From: Clostridiales bacterium
GTDB lineage: Bacteria > Bacillota > Clostridia > Saccharofermentanales > Saccharofermentanaceae
Assembly (NCBI GenBank): GCA_017554745.1
Contig: JAFZHS010000021.1
Span: 62,001 to 126,000 of the forward strand
Direction of reading: 5' to 3'
DNA length: 64,000 nucleotides
The notes below the pieces were generated by a model. That model was given only the letters and a program-made list of their open reading frames with translations, searched no databases and was not told where the DNA came from. The translations under genes were made by a program, and so were the position numbers. This document shows, one piece after another, positions 1-11,307 of the stretch; the stretch's first letter is position 1, and the number at the start of each line of letters is the position of its first letter.

Positions 1-1291
<1,291 letters not shown>

Positions 1292-1338
1292 TCATCATCT
1301 CTTTTCTTATAAATTCAAAATTATCCCTAAACAAAATT

Positions 1339-1382
1339 CTAAGTAATCCCCGAGGACCGTGCGGTCCAAGGGGGTTACTTAG
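1339..1382 (-). terminator. Intrinsic terminator after glnN
   Basis: On the minus strand CTAAGTAACCCCC pairs with a matching GGGGATTACTTAG arm around an inner GGACCG/CGGTCC stem, and is followed by the T-rich AATTTTGTTT. It sits between the glnN stop codon and pyrG, so it probably ends the gltB-gltD-glnN transcript. Confidence 0.8.
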
Positions 1383-1405
1383 GGTGGGTGGAATATGAGG
1401 ATCTG

Positions 1406-3508
1406 TTATTTTACGCTGAAGAGCAAGTCGCCGTAAGAAGGAAGCGGCCAGCATTCCTTGGAGACATAAGTCTCTGCCTCATCGGCTGCCTTGCGGACAT
1501 CGTTCATTGCCGTGATGACGTTGTCCTTGATAGAGAGGCTCTCTGCGATGATGTCAGACTCGCCGTTTGCAGAAGCGATAGCCTTCTCGAGATCGTTGGC
1601 TCCTGTGTAGACCTTGTCTGCGAGGTCAGAGAGCTTAGCGATGATGTCGCCTTCGTAAACACATGCTGCGGAAGGAGATACTGCCTTCTTGGCTGCAACT
1701 GCGCCAGCGAGCTTGTTTTCGTAGCACTCGATTGCAGGAAGGATCATTCTTCTGGACATTTCGAGCATCGTGTTAGCTTCGATGAGGACTGACTTGCTGT
1801 AGTTCTCGAGCATGATCTCGACTCTGGACTTGAGCTCTGCCTCTGTGAAGACCTTGTGGGATGTGAGCATCTTTACGTTCTTCTCGTCGAGGAGGTGAGG
1901 CATACAGTCGGGTGTTGTCTTGTAGTTGGACAAACCTCTTACCTCTGTAGCTTCCTTGACCCATGCATCGTCATAGCCGTTGCCGTTGAAGAGGATCCTC
2001 TTGTGATCCTTGATGGTCTTCTTGATCATCTCATGCAGTGCAGTCTCGAAATCTTCTGCGCCTTCAAGTCTGTCGGCATAGATCTTCAAAGACTCTGCTA
2101 CAGCTGCGTTGAGCATCATGTTTGCGCATGCGATGCTGTTGGAAGAACCGAGGCTTCTGAACTCGAACTTGTTGCCTGTGAAAGCGAAAGGTGAAGTTCT
2201 GTTACGGTCTGTTGTATCGCGTGCGAAGCGGGGCAGTACGTCAACACCGAGCTTCATGATCTTCTTCTCAGCGCCCTCGTAAGGCTTGTCGTTCTCGATG
2301 GCATCGAGGATAGCGGAAAGCTCGTCGCCCAAGAAGATAGAGATGATTGCCGGCGGAGCTTCGTTAGCGCCGAGTCTGTGGTCGTTGCCTGCAGTAGCTA
2401 CTGAGAGACGGAGGAGATCCTGATAATCGTCAACTGCCTTGATTACTGCGCAGAGGAAGAGCAGGAACTGAGCGTTCTCATAAGGTGTAGCGCCGGGGCT
2501 TAAGAGGTTGATGCCTGTATCTGTAGCCATTGACCAGTTGTTGTGCTTACCTGATCCGTTAACGCCGGCGAACGGCTTCTCATGGAGCAGGCAGACCAAT
2601 CCGTGACGTGCAGCTACCTTCTGCATGATCTCCATCATGAGCTGGTTCTGGTCTGTAGCGATATTTGTTGAAGAATAGATCGGAGCGAGCTCGTGCTGTG
2701 CGGGAGCAACTTCGTTGTGCTCTGTCTTAGCGAGGATACCGAGCTTCCAGAGCTCCTGGTTCAAGTCATTCATGAACTCCTGGACCTTGGGCTTGATGAC
2801 GCCGAAGTAATGGTCGTCCATCTCCTGTCCCTTAGGAGCCTTGGCACCGAAAAGTGTTCTTCCCGTGTACTTGATATCAGGACGCTTGTCGTACATTTCC
2901 TTAGTGATGAGGAAGTATTCCTGCTCAGGACCGACTGATGTATGAACATATTTAGCATCTTCATTTCCGAAGAGTCTCAGGATACGGAGTGCCTGCTTAT
3001 TAAGAGCTTCCATGGATCTGAGCAAAGGTGTCTTCTTGTCGAGCGCCTCACCCGTATATGAACAGAATGCCGTAGGGATGCAGAGTGTCTTATCCTTGAT
3101 GAATGCATAAGATGTAGGATCCCATGCCGTATATCCTCTTGCCTCGAAAGTAGCTCTGATGCCGCCTGTCGGGAAAGATGAAGCGTCAGGCTCGCCCTGG
3201 ATGAGGTTCTTGCCGGAGAATGCCATGATGACGCCGCCGTCAGGAGAAGGCTCGATGAATGAATCGTGCTTCTCGGCAGTTACGCCTGTCAAAGGCTGGA
3301 ACCAATGTGTGAAGTGAGTTGCGCCCTTTGCCAAAGCCCAGTCACGCATTGCTGCTGCTACTTGCTCTGCTACTTCCGTATCGAGCTTAGCGCCCTCATC
3401 GATCGTCTTTCTGAGTGAGTTGTAGACCTTGTCGGATAAGACCGCTCTCATCACTCTGTCGTCGAATACGTTCTCACCGAACATTTCCGGAACTGTTGTT
3501 GTTGACAT
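1406..3508 (-). CDS. glnN: Glutamine synthetase, type III
   Basis: It condenses ammonia and glutamate to glutamine using ATP. The length (700 residues) and the motifs PEQEYFLI and [11 protein letters not shown] (about residues 200 and 318) are those of the large GSIII (GlnN) family, not the ~450-residue GlnA. The C-terminal region is the helical GSIII-specific extension. The start at 3508 has a near-perfect AGGAGG seven to eight bases upstream. The gene is 40 bp downstream of gltD on the same strand, so GS and GOGAT are probably co-transcribed as a complete ammonia-assimilation unit. No internal disruption was seen. Confidence 0.95.
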   Translation of the reverse strand: MSTTTVPEMFGENVFDDRVMRAVLSDKVYNSLRKTIDEGAKLDTEVAEQVAAAMRDWALAKGATHFTHWFQPLTGVTAEKHDSFIEPSPDGGVIMAFSGKNLIQGEPDASSFPTGGIRATFEARGYTAWDPTSYAFIKDKTLCIPTAFCSYTGEALDKKTPLLRSMEALNKQALRILRLFGNEDAKYVHTSVGPEQEYFLITKEMYDKRPDIKYTGRTLFGAKAPKGQEMDDHYFGVIKPKVQEFMNDLNQELWKLGILAKTEHNEVAPAQHELAPIYSSTNIATDQNQLMMEIMQKVAARHGLVCLLHEKPFAGVNGSGKHNNWSMATDTGINLLSPGATPYENAQFLLFLCAVIKAVDDYQDLLRLSVATAGNDHRLGANEAPPAIISIFLGDELSAILDAIENDKPYEGAEKKIMKLGVDVLPRFARDTTDRNRTSPFAFTGNKFEFRSLGSSNSIACANMMLNAAVAESLKIYADRLEGAEDFETALHEMIKKTIKDHKRILFNGNGYDDAWVKEATEVRGLSNYKTTPDCMPHLLDEKNVKMLTSHKVFTEAELKSRVEIMLENYSKSVLIEANTMLEMSRRMILPAIECYENKLAGAVAAKKAVSPSAACVYEGDIIAKLSDLADKVYTGANDLEKAIASANGESDIIAESLSIKDNVITAMNDVRKAADEAETYVSKECWPLPSYGDLLFSVK

Positions 3509-3548
3509 ATGTATATCCTCCTAAAATTTATTAACTGTTTTACCGGCC

Positions 3549-5015
3549 TCATACGAGCGGGGAATAACCCATCAGGTATTTATCCATTTCCGCTGCACAG
3601 TGTCTGCCTTCTGCTATTGCCCACACTACGAGCGATTGTCCTCTGTGCATGTCTCCTGCCGTGAACACCTTCGGTATCGAAGTCTTATACTGTTCAGGTT
3701 CTGTCTTTACTGTTCCTCTTTGCGTAAGCTCTACATTGCTTTCTTTTGCGATATAGTCTTCTGCTCCGACAAAGCCTGCGGCGATTATCAGGAGATCGCA
3801 CTTTATTGTCTGTTCGCTGCCTTCGATCTCAACGAGTTTCCTGTCTTCGAACTTGACCTTGACTGTCTTGATCTCTTTCAGCTTGCCCTTTGTCATAATG
3901 AGTTCCTTAACGGTCGTCTCATATATTCTCGGGTCGTGACCGAATACCTTTATCGCTTCCTGTTGTCCGTAATCGGTCTTCTCGACCTTCGGCCACTCAG
4001 GCCAGGGGTTGCTCGGAAGTCTCTCGACAGGGGGCCTGCTCATCATCTCAAGTTGCGTGATGCTCTTGCACCCTTGTCTTATGCATGTACCGACACAATC
4101 GTTTCCGGTATCACCGCCTCCGACTACGACTACGTTCTTGTCTTTGGCACTTATCGTCCACTTGCCGGCCTTTCCTGCGAGGAGGTCCTTTGTGGCGGAC
4201 TTAAGGAAATCTACTGCGAAGTACATGTCCTTACATTCTTCAGAACCCTTGGCAGTTATCGTTCTTGCTTTCTTTGAACCGCAGCAGAGCGCAACTGCAT
4301 CGAATTCTTCTGTTATCTTTTCGAAAGAAGCTCCGTTTCCGACATCAACACCTGTCTTGAAAACAACGCCTTCTTCCTCCATCAGCTTTCTTCTTCTCCC
4401 GATCACGCTCTTGTCGAGCTTCATGTTCGGAATGCCGTACATAAGTAAGCCTCCGATCTGGTCCTCACGCTCGAAAACGGTGACCTCATGACCCCTGTGA
4501 TTGAGCTGGTCAGCAACTGCGAGTCCTGCAGGGCCTGCGCCGATAACCGCAACCTTCTTGCCTGACCTGTTCTTCGGGATCCTGGGCTTCATGTAACCCA
4601 TCTCGTAACCTTTTTCGATCAGGAAGAGCTCGTTATCGTGGATCGTAACTGCTCCTGAATTTATTCCGTTGATGCATGCCTTTTCGCAAAGTGCGGGGCA
4701 GACTCTTCCCGTGAATTCCGGGAAATTGGATGTCTTCAAAAGTCTGCCTAATGCTGCCTCGTAATGACCTTTGTAGATCTCGTCGTTCCACTCGGGGATA
4801 ACGTTATGTAAGGGACATCCCGTTACCATGCCCTTGAGGCAGATGGCCGACTGGCACATCGGCACGCCGCAATCCATGCATCTTGCTGCCTGGCAGCGTC
4901 TTTCTTCTTCATTTAAATGGTTGTGGAATTCCTCAAAGCCTGTGATTCTCTTATCTTCTGTTACCCAAGAATCCTCGTGCCTGTCGTATTCCAAAAATCC
5001 TGTAGCTTTACCCAT
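3549..5015 (-). CDS. gltD: Glutamate synthase, small (NADPH) subunit
   Basis: The beta subunit of GOGAT passes electrons from NAD(P)H through FAD and Fe-S centres to the large subunit. A Cys-rich N-terminal Fe-S region (CQAARCMDCGVPMC, about residues 38-52, and further Cys to about 67) precedes an FAD-binding GAGPAG motif (about residue 158) and an NAD(P)-binding GGGDTG motif (about 298). The length, 488 residues, is normal. The start at 5015 follows AGGAGG. It begins 15 bp after the gltB stop, so the two subunits are translated from one message. Confidence 0.96.
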   Translation of the reverse strand: MGKATGFLEYDRHEDSWVTEDKRITGFEEFHNHLNEEERRCQAARCMDCGVPMCQSAICLKGMVTGCPLHNVIPEWNDEIYKGHYEAALGRLLKTSNFPEFTGRVCPALCEKACINGINSGAVTIHDNELFLIEKGYEMGYMKPRIPKNRSGKKVAVIGAGPAGLAVADQLNHRGHEVTVFEREDQIGGLLMYGIPNMKLDKSVIGRRRKLMEEEGVVFKTGVDVGNGASFEKITEEFDAVALCCGSKKARTITAKGSEECKDMYFAVDFLKSATKDLLAGKAGKWTISAKDKNVVVVGGGDTGNDCVGTCIRQGCKSITQLEMMSRPPVERLPSNPWPEWPKVEKTDYGQQEAIKVFGHDPRIYETTVKELIMTKGKLKEIKTVKVKFEDRKLVEIEGSEQTIKCDLLIIAAGFVGAEDYIAKESNVELTQRGTVKTEPEQYKTSIPKVFTAGDMHRGQSLVVWAIAEGRHCAAEMDKYLMGYSPLV

Positions 5016-5030
5016 AAGATCCTCCTGACA

Positions 5031-8000
5031 TCAAGCACCGACTTTAGTGAATTCTTTGAAAGCTTCGTATCTGGCCTGTTCGTGGCTGATACCCTGCTCT
5101 TCGTACTTTGCGATCAACGCCAGCATGTGGCGGTAATCTGTCGGTATGATCTTCTTGAACTTGGCAACCTGATTGTCGAAATCATCAAGTATTGCCTGTG
5201 CCTTTGAAGATCCTGTTGCCTGCTCGTAATCTTGAAGGATCGTCTTGAGCTCGGTCTTGTCTGCGTCTTCTGTAAGTTCGCTCATCTCTACAAGAGACTT
5301 GTTTATCTTTGTATAGAGAGTGTGATGTTCATCGAGTACATAAGCGATTCCGCCGCTCATGCCTGCCGCGAAGTTCTTTCCGACTTCGCCGAGGATCACT
5401 GCCTTGCCGCCCGTCATGTACTCCAGACCGTGGTCTCCGGTACCTTCGCATACGCCTGTCGCACCCGAGTTCCTGATCATGAATCTCTCACCGGCTACAC
5501 CGCAGACGTATGCAGTACCGTTTGTTGCGCCGTAAAGTGCAACGTTTCCGATGATGACATTCTTGGAAGCTTCAAATCCGGAGTTCTCATAAGGCTTTAT
5601 GATGAGCTTGCCGCCGGATAATCCTTTTCCGAATCCGTCATTCGCATCACCCGTGAGCTTTAACGTCAGGCCCTTCGGAATGAACGCACCGAAGCTCTGT
5701 CCGCCGCCGCCCGTAAGTTCTACGATGACGCTGTCATCTGCCAAATTTGTTCCGTATTCGGCTGTGATCTCCGAACCTAAGATAGTTCCTACTGCTCTGT
5801 CGGTACTCGATACCTTAACGTCAGTAATCTTTACGGATCCCTTCTTAAGGCCTTTCGCGAGTTCAGGGAGGAACACTCTCTCGTCGATCGTCTTTTCGAG
5901 CTCGAAGTCGAATACATGGTCAGGCTCGAAATGACGTACTTCGGAATCCGCATAAGACGGATCTATAATCTGCGCGAGGGAGACCATCTCGGCTCTCTTC
6001 GTTATCTGCTTGTCCTTAACCTTGAGGAGATCGGATCTTCCGACCATCTCGTCGACTTTTCTGAAGCCAAGCTCTGCCATGATCTCTCTTAACTCTTCCG
6101 CGATGAAGAGCATGAAGTTCATAACGTGCTCGGGCTTACCCTTGAATCTCTTTCTTAATTCTTCGTTCTGGCATGCGATACCGAACGGGCATGTATCCTT
6201 GTTGCAGACTCTCATCATCATGCATCCCATGGATACCAGCGGTGCAGTAGCAAATCCGAATTCTTCCGCACCAAGGAGTGCTGCGATGGCTACGTCTCTG
6301 CCGCTCATGAGCTTACCGTCGGTCTCGACTGCGACTCTTCCGCGAAGGCCGCTCTCGATCAGCGCGTGATGTGTCTCTGCGAGGCCTAATTCCCAAGGCA
6401 GACCTGCGTTGTGGATGGAGCTTGCGGGAGCTGCACCCGTACCGCCGTCATAACCTGAGATGAGGATTACCTGTGCGCCGGCCTTAGCAACGCCGCACGC
6501 GATGGTTCCTACGCCTGCTTCTGATACAAGCTTTACCGATATTCTTGCTTTTCTGTTTGCGTTCTTAAGATCGTAGATGAGTTGTGCCAGATCTTCGATC
6601 GAGTAGATGTCGTGGTGAGGCGGAGGTGAGATAAGAGCAACACCAGGTGTTGAATATCTTCTCTCTGCGATCCAGGGATATACTTTCTTTCCGGGGAGGT
6701 GTCCGCCTTCACCGGGCTTTGCACCCTGGGCCATCTTGATCTGGATCTCTTCAGCGCTGTTCAAGTATTCGCTCGTAACGCCGAATCTTCCTGATGCGAC
6801 CTGCTTGATCTTGGAGTTCTTCTCCGTGCCGAATCTCTCGGGTGACTCACCGCCCTCACCTGTATTGGACTTACCGCCCAAGCGGTTCATTGCGATAGCC
6901 ATGCACTCGTGTGCTTCCTTGGAGATGGAACCGTAAGACATGGCGCCGGTCTTAAATCTCTTAACGATCTCCGAAGCAGGTTCTACTTCCTCGAGAGGAA
7001 TGGAATTGCATGTCTTCTTGAATGCCAGAAGTCCTCTTAACGTATGGGGCTTCTCGTTATCTACGATTGCCGTATATTCCTTGAAGAGCTCGTAAGAACC
7101 TTCTCTGACTGCCTTCTGGAGGGCAACGATCGTCTTGGGATTGTAGAGGTGATCTTCCTTGTCGTCACCGCTTCTCAAATTATGGAAACCTGTGCTGTCC
7201 AAAGTCTCATCATTCTCGAGACCCATCGGATCGAATGCCTTGTCATGTCTGAAAAGGATTCCTTCGGAAATCTCTTCGAGGCCGATTCCGCCGACACGGC
7301 TTACGATGCCCGTGAAGTACTTATCAATAACATCCTTGCAGATTCCTACAGCCTCGAAAATCTTCGCAGACTGGTAAGACTGCAGCGTGGAGATACCCAT
7401 TTTCGCGGAGGTCTTAACGATGCCGTGTAAGATGGCATAGTTATAATCGTCAATTGCTGTGTGGTAATCCTTGTCGAGGATTCCCTTGTCGATCATCTCT
7501 GCGATGCACTCGTGTGCGAGGTAAGGATTGATGGCACGCGCGCCGAAGCCTAAGAGAGTAGCCATCTGATGGACGTCTCTGGGCTCGCCGCTCTCGATGA
7601 TGAGAGATACGGCCGTTCTCTTCCTTGTCTGTACCAGGTGCTGCTCGACTGCGGAAACTGCGAGGAGCGAAGGGATAGCGACGTGGTTCTCATCGATGCC
7701 TCTGTCTGAGAGGATGATGATATTCGCGCCCTTGCTGCATGTTCTGTCGACAGTGATCAGGAGCTGGTCTAACGCCTTCTCTAATGAAGTATTTTTATAA
7801 TAAAGGATAGATACTGTAGCTGCCTTGAAGCCGGGCTGGTCCAAAGACTTGATCTTTACGAGGTCAACGCCGGTGAGGATCGGGTTATTAACTTCGAGGA
7901 CTCTGCAGTTGCCGCTCTTTTCTTCGAGGAGGTTACCGTCAGATCCGATGTAAACTGTCGTATCCGTAACGATCTCTTCTCTGATGGAGTCGATCGGCGG

Positions 8001-9572
8001 GTTTGTGACCTGCGCGAAAAGCTGCTTGAAGAAAGAGAACAACAGCTGGTGCTTCTCAGACAAAACTGCGAGCGGTATATCAGTGCCCATGGAAGCCGTT
8101 GCTTCTACCTTGTTCATGGCCATGGGTAAGATCTCATTCTTAACGTCTTCGAATGTATATCCGAAAACCTTATAGAGCTTGTTTCTCATTTCCTGTGTGT
8201 GAACCGGGATCTTCTTATTCGGGATCTTGAGTTCGGAAAGATGCAGGAGATTTAATGCGAGCCACTCACCGTAAGGGTGCTTCTCGGAATAGATCTTCTT
8301 GCACTCTTCGTCAGATACGAGCTTGCCCTTCTCCGTATCGATCAGGAGGATGCGGCCGGGCTGCAGTCTGGACTTCTTTACGATGTGCTCAGGCTCGATA
8401 TCGAGAACGCCTACCTCGGATGAGAGGATCAGTCTGTTATCGTCTGTGATGTAATATCTTGAAGGTCTCAGACCGTTACGGTCCAATGTGGCACCTGCGA
8501 TAACGCCGTCCGTGAAAAGGATAGCTGCAGGACCGTCCCAGGGCTCCATCATGGTTGCGTAGTAATGATAGAAATCCTTCTTCTCCTGCTCCATGTAAGG
8601 ATCGTTCTTCCAGGGCTCGGGGATCATCATCATTACAGCCAGAGGAAGCGGGATGCCGTTCATCATGAAGAACTCTAATGTGTTGTCGAGCATTGCGGAG
8701 TCAGAACCCGTCTTATGGATGATCGGGAAGATCTTATCAACGTCGTTCTCGATAGAAGGGCTGTAGAGTGTCTCCTCACGGGCGAGCATTCTGTCGAAGT
8801 TACCTCTGATCGTGTTGATCTCACCGTTGTGGGCGATCATGCGGTAAGGATGTGCTCTCTCCCAGGAAGGTGTCGTATTCGTGGAGAATCTTGAGTGGAC
8901 CATTGCGATGGCCGTCTCATAATCCTTGCTCTGGAGATCCTTATAGAACTTACGGAGCTGTCCTACCAGGAACATTCCCTTATATACGATAGTTCTTGAA
9001 GATAAGGAAGTAATATATGTATCATCTGTGCTCTGCTCGAATTCTCTTCTTGCGACATAGAGCATACGGTCAAAAGCCAGACCCTTCTCACAATCTGCGG
9101 GACGGTCGATGAAGCACTGCATGATAACGGGCATAGCGTCTCTTGCGACCTTGCCGAGGATATCAGGGTCAGTGGGTACTTCTCTCCAGCCTAAGATCTT
9201 AAGGCCGTTTTTCTCGGAGATGACCTTGAACATACGCATAGCGAGTGTTCTCTTCTTTGTATCCTGGGGAAGGAAGAACATGCCGACACCGTAGTCGCCT
9301 TCATCCTTTACTTCGATGCCTGCTTCCTTAGCGGCGTTCTTAAAGAACTTGTGTGATATCTGGACGAGAATACCGACGCCGTCGCCTACCTCACCGGTAG
9401 CGTCCTTACCTGCTCTGTGCTCGAGCTTTTCGACAATGGATAATGCGTCATTAAGAGTACGGTATTCTTTTTTACCATCGATGTTAACTACTAAGCCGAT
9501 ACCGCAAGCATCATGTTCTTCTTGCATTGCCTGGTAGCATTCTCTGACATACTTCTCTTCGTAAGGTCTCAT
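5031..9572 (-). CDS. gltB: Glutamate synthase, large subunit
   Basis: The alpha subunit of GOGAT turns glutamine and 2-oxoglutarate into two glutamates. I place the start at 9572 because GGGAGGAG lies just upstream; the frame stays open further upstream but has no comparable ribosome site. With this start the protein has 1513 residues and a 22-residue propeptide before the nucleophile Cys23 (EEHDACGIG), which in the family is exposed by processing. The FMN/2-oxoglutarate domain contains the Fe-S cysteine cluster MRVCNKDTCPFGIACQ. The C-terminal beta-helix (GXXG repeats) is also complete. It is the first gene of the gltB-gltD-glnN unit and is divergent from a LysR regulator. Confidence 0.96.
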   Translation of the reverse strand: MRPYEEKYVRECYQAMQEEHDACGIGLVVNIDGKKEYRTLNDALSIVEKLEHRAGKDATGEVGDGVGILVQISHKFFKNAAKEAGIEVKDEGDYGVGMFFLPQDTKKRTLAMRMFKVISEKNGLKILGWREVPTDPDILGKVARDAMPVIMQCFIDRPADCEKGLAFDRMLYVARREFEQSTDDTYITSLSSRTIVYKGMFLVGQLRKFYKDLQSKDYETAIAMVHSRFSTNTTPSWERAHPYRMIAHNGEINTIRGNFDRMLAREETLYSPSIENDVDKIFPIIHKTGSDSAMLDNTLEFFMMNGIPLPLAVMMMIPEPWKNDPYMEQEKKDFYHYYATMMEPWDGPAAILFTDGVIAGATLDRNGLRPSRYYITDDNRLILSSEVGVLDIEPEHIVKKSRLQPGRILLIDTEKGKLVSDEECKKIYSEKHPYGEWLALNLLHLSELKIPNKKIPVHTQEMRNKLYKVFGYTFEDVKNEILPMAMNKVEATASMGTDIPLAVLSEKHQLLFSFFKQLFAQVTNPPIDSIREEIVTDTTVYIGSDGNLLEEKSGNCRVLEVNNPILTGVDLVKIKSLDQPGFKAATVSILYYKNTSLEKALDQLLITVDRTCSKGANIIILSDRGIDENHVAIPSLLAVSAVEQHLVQTRKRTAVSLIIESGEPRDVHQMATLLGFGARAINPYLAHECIAEMIDKGILDKDYHTAIDDYNYAILHGIVKTSAKMGISTLQSYQSAKIFEAVGICKDVIDKYFTGIVSRVGGIGLEEISEGILFRHDKAFDPMGLENDETLDSTGFHNLRSGDDKEDHLYNPKTIVALQKAVREGSYELFKEYTAIVDNEKPHTLRGLLAFKKTCNSIPLEEVEPASEIVKRFKTGAMSYGSISKEAHECMAIAMNRLGGKSNTGEGGESPERFGTEKNSKIKQVASGRFGVTSEYLNSAEEIQIKMAQGAKPGEGGHLPGKKVYPWIAERRYSTPGVALISPPPHHDIYSIEDLAQLIYDLKNANRKARISVKLVSEAGVGTIACGVAKAGAQVILISGYDGGTGAAPASSIHNAGLPWELGLAETHHALIESGLRGRVAVETDGKLMSGRDVAIAALLGAEEFGFATAPLVSMGCMMMRVCNKDTCPFGIACQNEELRKRFKGKPEHVMNFMLFIAEELREIMAELGFRKVDEMVGRSDLLKVKDKQITKRAEMVSLAQIIDPSYADSEVRHFEPDHVFDFELEKTIDERVFLPELAKGLKKGSVKITDVKVSSTDRAVGTILGSEITAEYGTNLADDSVIVELTGGGGQSFGAFIPKGLTLKLTGDANDGFGKGLSGGKLIIKPYENSGFEASKNVIIGNVALYGATNGTAYVCGVAGERFMIRNSGATGVCEGTGDHGLEYMTGGKAVILGEVGKNFAAGMSGGIAYVLDEHHTLYTKINKSLVEMSELTEDADKTELKTILQDYEQATGSSKAQAILDDFDNQVAKFKKIIPTDYRHMLALIAKYEEQGISHEQARYEAFKEFTKVGA

Positions 9573-9747
9573 ATTCTCCTCCCATAACTTACGGACCATT
9601 TCATCCACCACCGGTCCGAAGTTTGAAATCATACTCAAAATGTATTGATATTTATTTTCAATGCGTTTAGAATATCGTTGTACGATTTCAAGGCTAATTG
9701 TAGCCCCAAGGTCGAAAGAAATAAAATACAAATAGTATTCGTATTAC

Positions 9748-9764
9748 CATACTCTACAGGTATG
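9748..9764. promoter_or_regulatory. LysR-type operator candidate between gltB and its regulator
   Basis: The 217-bp divergent intergenic region is AT-rich. At this position it has the dyad CATAC-N7-GTATG, a T-N11-A type site of the sort bound by LysR-family proteins. A second, poorer AGTATTCGTAT element lies just to the left (about 9734-9744). The site is 26 bp upstream of the lysR start codon and about 175 bp upstream of gltB, so autoregulation plus gltB control is plausible. This is inferred from sequence pattern only. Confidence 0.5.
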
Positions 9765-9789
9765 ATAGAAAATCAACGGAGGTAGCCAT

Positions 9790-10674
9790 ATGGATCTGCG
9801 TCAAATACGTTATTTCTTAACGGTTGCAGAGGAACGCAACATCACCCGCGCTGCAGAACGTCTGCACTTGTCACAGCCTCCGCTTTCGAGAGCTCTGATG
9901 GATCTGGAGGAAGAACTCGGATGCACCCTCATAATCAGAGGTAAGCGTCACGTCACGCTCACACCCGAAGGTCTTGCCCTCAAGCGCCGCGGCGAGCAGA
10001 TCTTAGCTCTTGCCGACATCGCGAAAACAGAGATCTCCGATGTTAAGAAAGGCCTGAGCGGCACGCTTTACTTAGGCCACGTTGACAGCAACGGACCTTC
10101 GCTCGCAGCCGAATGGATCTCTTCTTTTAAAAAGGAATATCCTAATGTTACCTATAACCTCTGGTGCGGCACCGTGGACGACCTAACCTACAGAATGAAG
10201 TCCGGCCTTTTGGAGCTCGCCATCACCATGACTCCCCTTAACACCGAGCAGCTTGACGGCATCACCGTGTATAGCGACAGCTGGGCTGCGATCATTCCGG
10301 GCTCTCACCCTCTGGCCAAGAGCAAAAAGCAGACAGTCTCACTTAACGATATCGTCGACACCGACCTCATCATCTCATCACGTCACTCAAGAGAGGAAGA
10401 GATCCGCTCCTGGTTTGAGCCCACGGGCAAAGAGCCTCACTTCATCGTTAAGACGGCCCACTCATCCAACGCATCCAAGCTCGTCAACCAGAACATCGGC
10501 ATCGCGATCTTCCCCGCATCGGTCGCAAAGAACATCTCCGCTGATGCTAACGTCGTAGTCAAGAAGATAACTCCTGAAGTCAACGTAGACTACATCCTGT
10601 CCTGGGATAAGGAGAAGATCCCGAGCGCGCTGGCGATGAAATTCATAGAGCATGTGAGAAATCTCTATTCGTAA
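9790..10674 (+). CDS. LysR-family transcriptional regulator, GltC-like by position
   Basis: A 294-residue LysR-type regulator. The N-terminal winged helix-turn-helix (MDLRQIRYFLTVAEERNITR through LHLSQPPLSRAL, residues 1-60) is typical. The effector-binding domain covers about residues 90-290. A GGAGG lies 7 bp upstream of the ATG. It is divergent from gltB, the arrangement of gltC/gltA in Bacillus, where GltC activates glutamate synthase genes. The regulatory target is therefore inferred from position; sequence alone does not separate GltC from other LysR members. Confidence 0.85.
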   Translation: MDLRQIRYFLTVAEERNITRAAERLHLSQPPLSRALMDLEEELGCTLIIRGKRHVTLTPEGLALKRRGEQILALADIAKTEISDVKKGLSGTLYLGHVDSNGPSLAAEWISSFKKEYPNVTYNLWCGTVDDLTYRMKSGLLELAITMTPLNTEQLDGITVYSDSWAAIIPGSHPLAKSKKQTVSLNDIVDTDLIISSRHSREEEIRSWFEPTGKEPHFIVKTAHSSNASKLVNQNIGIAIFPASVAKNISADANVVVKKITPEVNVDYILSWDKEKIPSALAMKFIEHVRNLYS

Positions 10675-10680
10675 AAAGCA

Positions 10681-10710
10681 AACCCCGAAGCAATTAAGCT
10701 CCGGGGTTTT
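10681..10710 (+). terminator. Terminator shared by the lysR and trpG ends
   Basis: AACCCCG and CGGGGTT form a stem with a short imperfect extension, followed by TTTT on the plus strand. The minus strand also has GTTTGCTTTTT after the stem, so it may serve both convergent genes. Confidence 0.75.
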
Positions 10711-10740
10711 CTTAAGGGGGAAGGTTACTACCTTTGATAA

Positions 10741-11307
10741 TTAGCAATTATTAAGGAAATTCTCGAGCATCTTCTTGCCTTCGGGCGTCAGGATCGACTC
10801 GGGGTGGAACTGTACGCCGTAGATCGGATAGTCGCGGTGCTGTACTGCCATGACTTCGCCGTCGTCTGCAACGGCAGTGATCTGCAGGCACTCGGGGATA
10901 GTGTCGCGGTCTGCGGCAAGCGAGTGATAGCGGGCGACTTTGGTGTGCTCACCGATTCCTCTGAACAAAGGACAGTAAGCGTAAAGCCCTACGTCAGACT
11001 GCTTGCCGTGCATGAGGTGCTCTGCATAAGTGATGGTCGCGCCGTAAGCTTTGCAGATCGCCTGGTGACCTAAACAAACACCTAACATCGGGATATCGTG
11101 GATGGAAGCTGCGACTTCGCAAATGACACCTGCATCTTCCGGACGGCCCGGTCCCGGCGAGAGGATGATGCGGTCAGGTGCGAGAGCGCGGATCTCGTCT
11201 ACGGTCATCTCGTCGTTTCTGATGACTTTGATATCGGGGTTGATCTCACCTATCAGCTGATAGAGGTTATAAGAGAAGCTGTCGTAGTTATCGATAAGAA
11301 GTATCAT
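10741..11307 (-). CDS. trpG: Anthranilate synthase component II (class I glutamine amidotransferase)
   Basis: It supplies ammonia from glutamine to TrpE for anthranilate synthesis. The nucleophile motif is MLGVCLGHQ (Cys about residue 78) and the His-Glu pair is in VQFHPES near residue 170. The length of 188 residues is normal. The ATG at 11307 overlaps the trpE stop as TGATG and has AGGAGG seven bases upstream; a GTG three bases earlier is a poorer choice. Homologues can also act as PabA with PabB. The Trp T-box upstream of trpE argues for a main role in tryptophan synthesis. Confidence 0.92.
   Translation of the reverse strand: MILLIDNYDSFSYNLYQLIGEINPDIKVIRNDEMTVDEIRALAPDRIILSPGPGRPEDAGVICEVAASIHDIPMLGVCLGHQAICKAYGATITYAEHLMHGKQSDVGLYAYCPLFRGIGEHTKVARYHSLAADRDTIPECLQITAVADDGEVMAVQHRDYPIYGVQFHPESILTPEGKKMLENFLNNC

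Noticed and set aside
9573..9731. A 53-codon upstream extension of gltB
   Set aside because: The frame is open, but GGGAGGAG sits directly before 9572 and the extension has no family similarity and overlaps the regulatory region.
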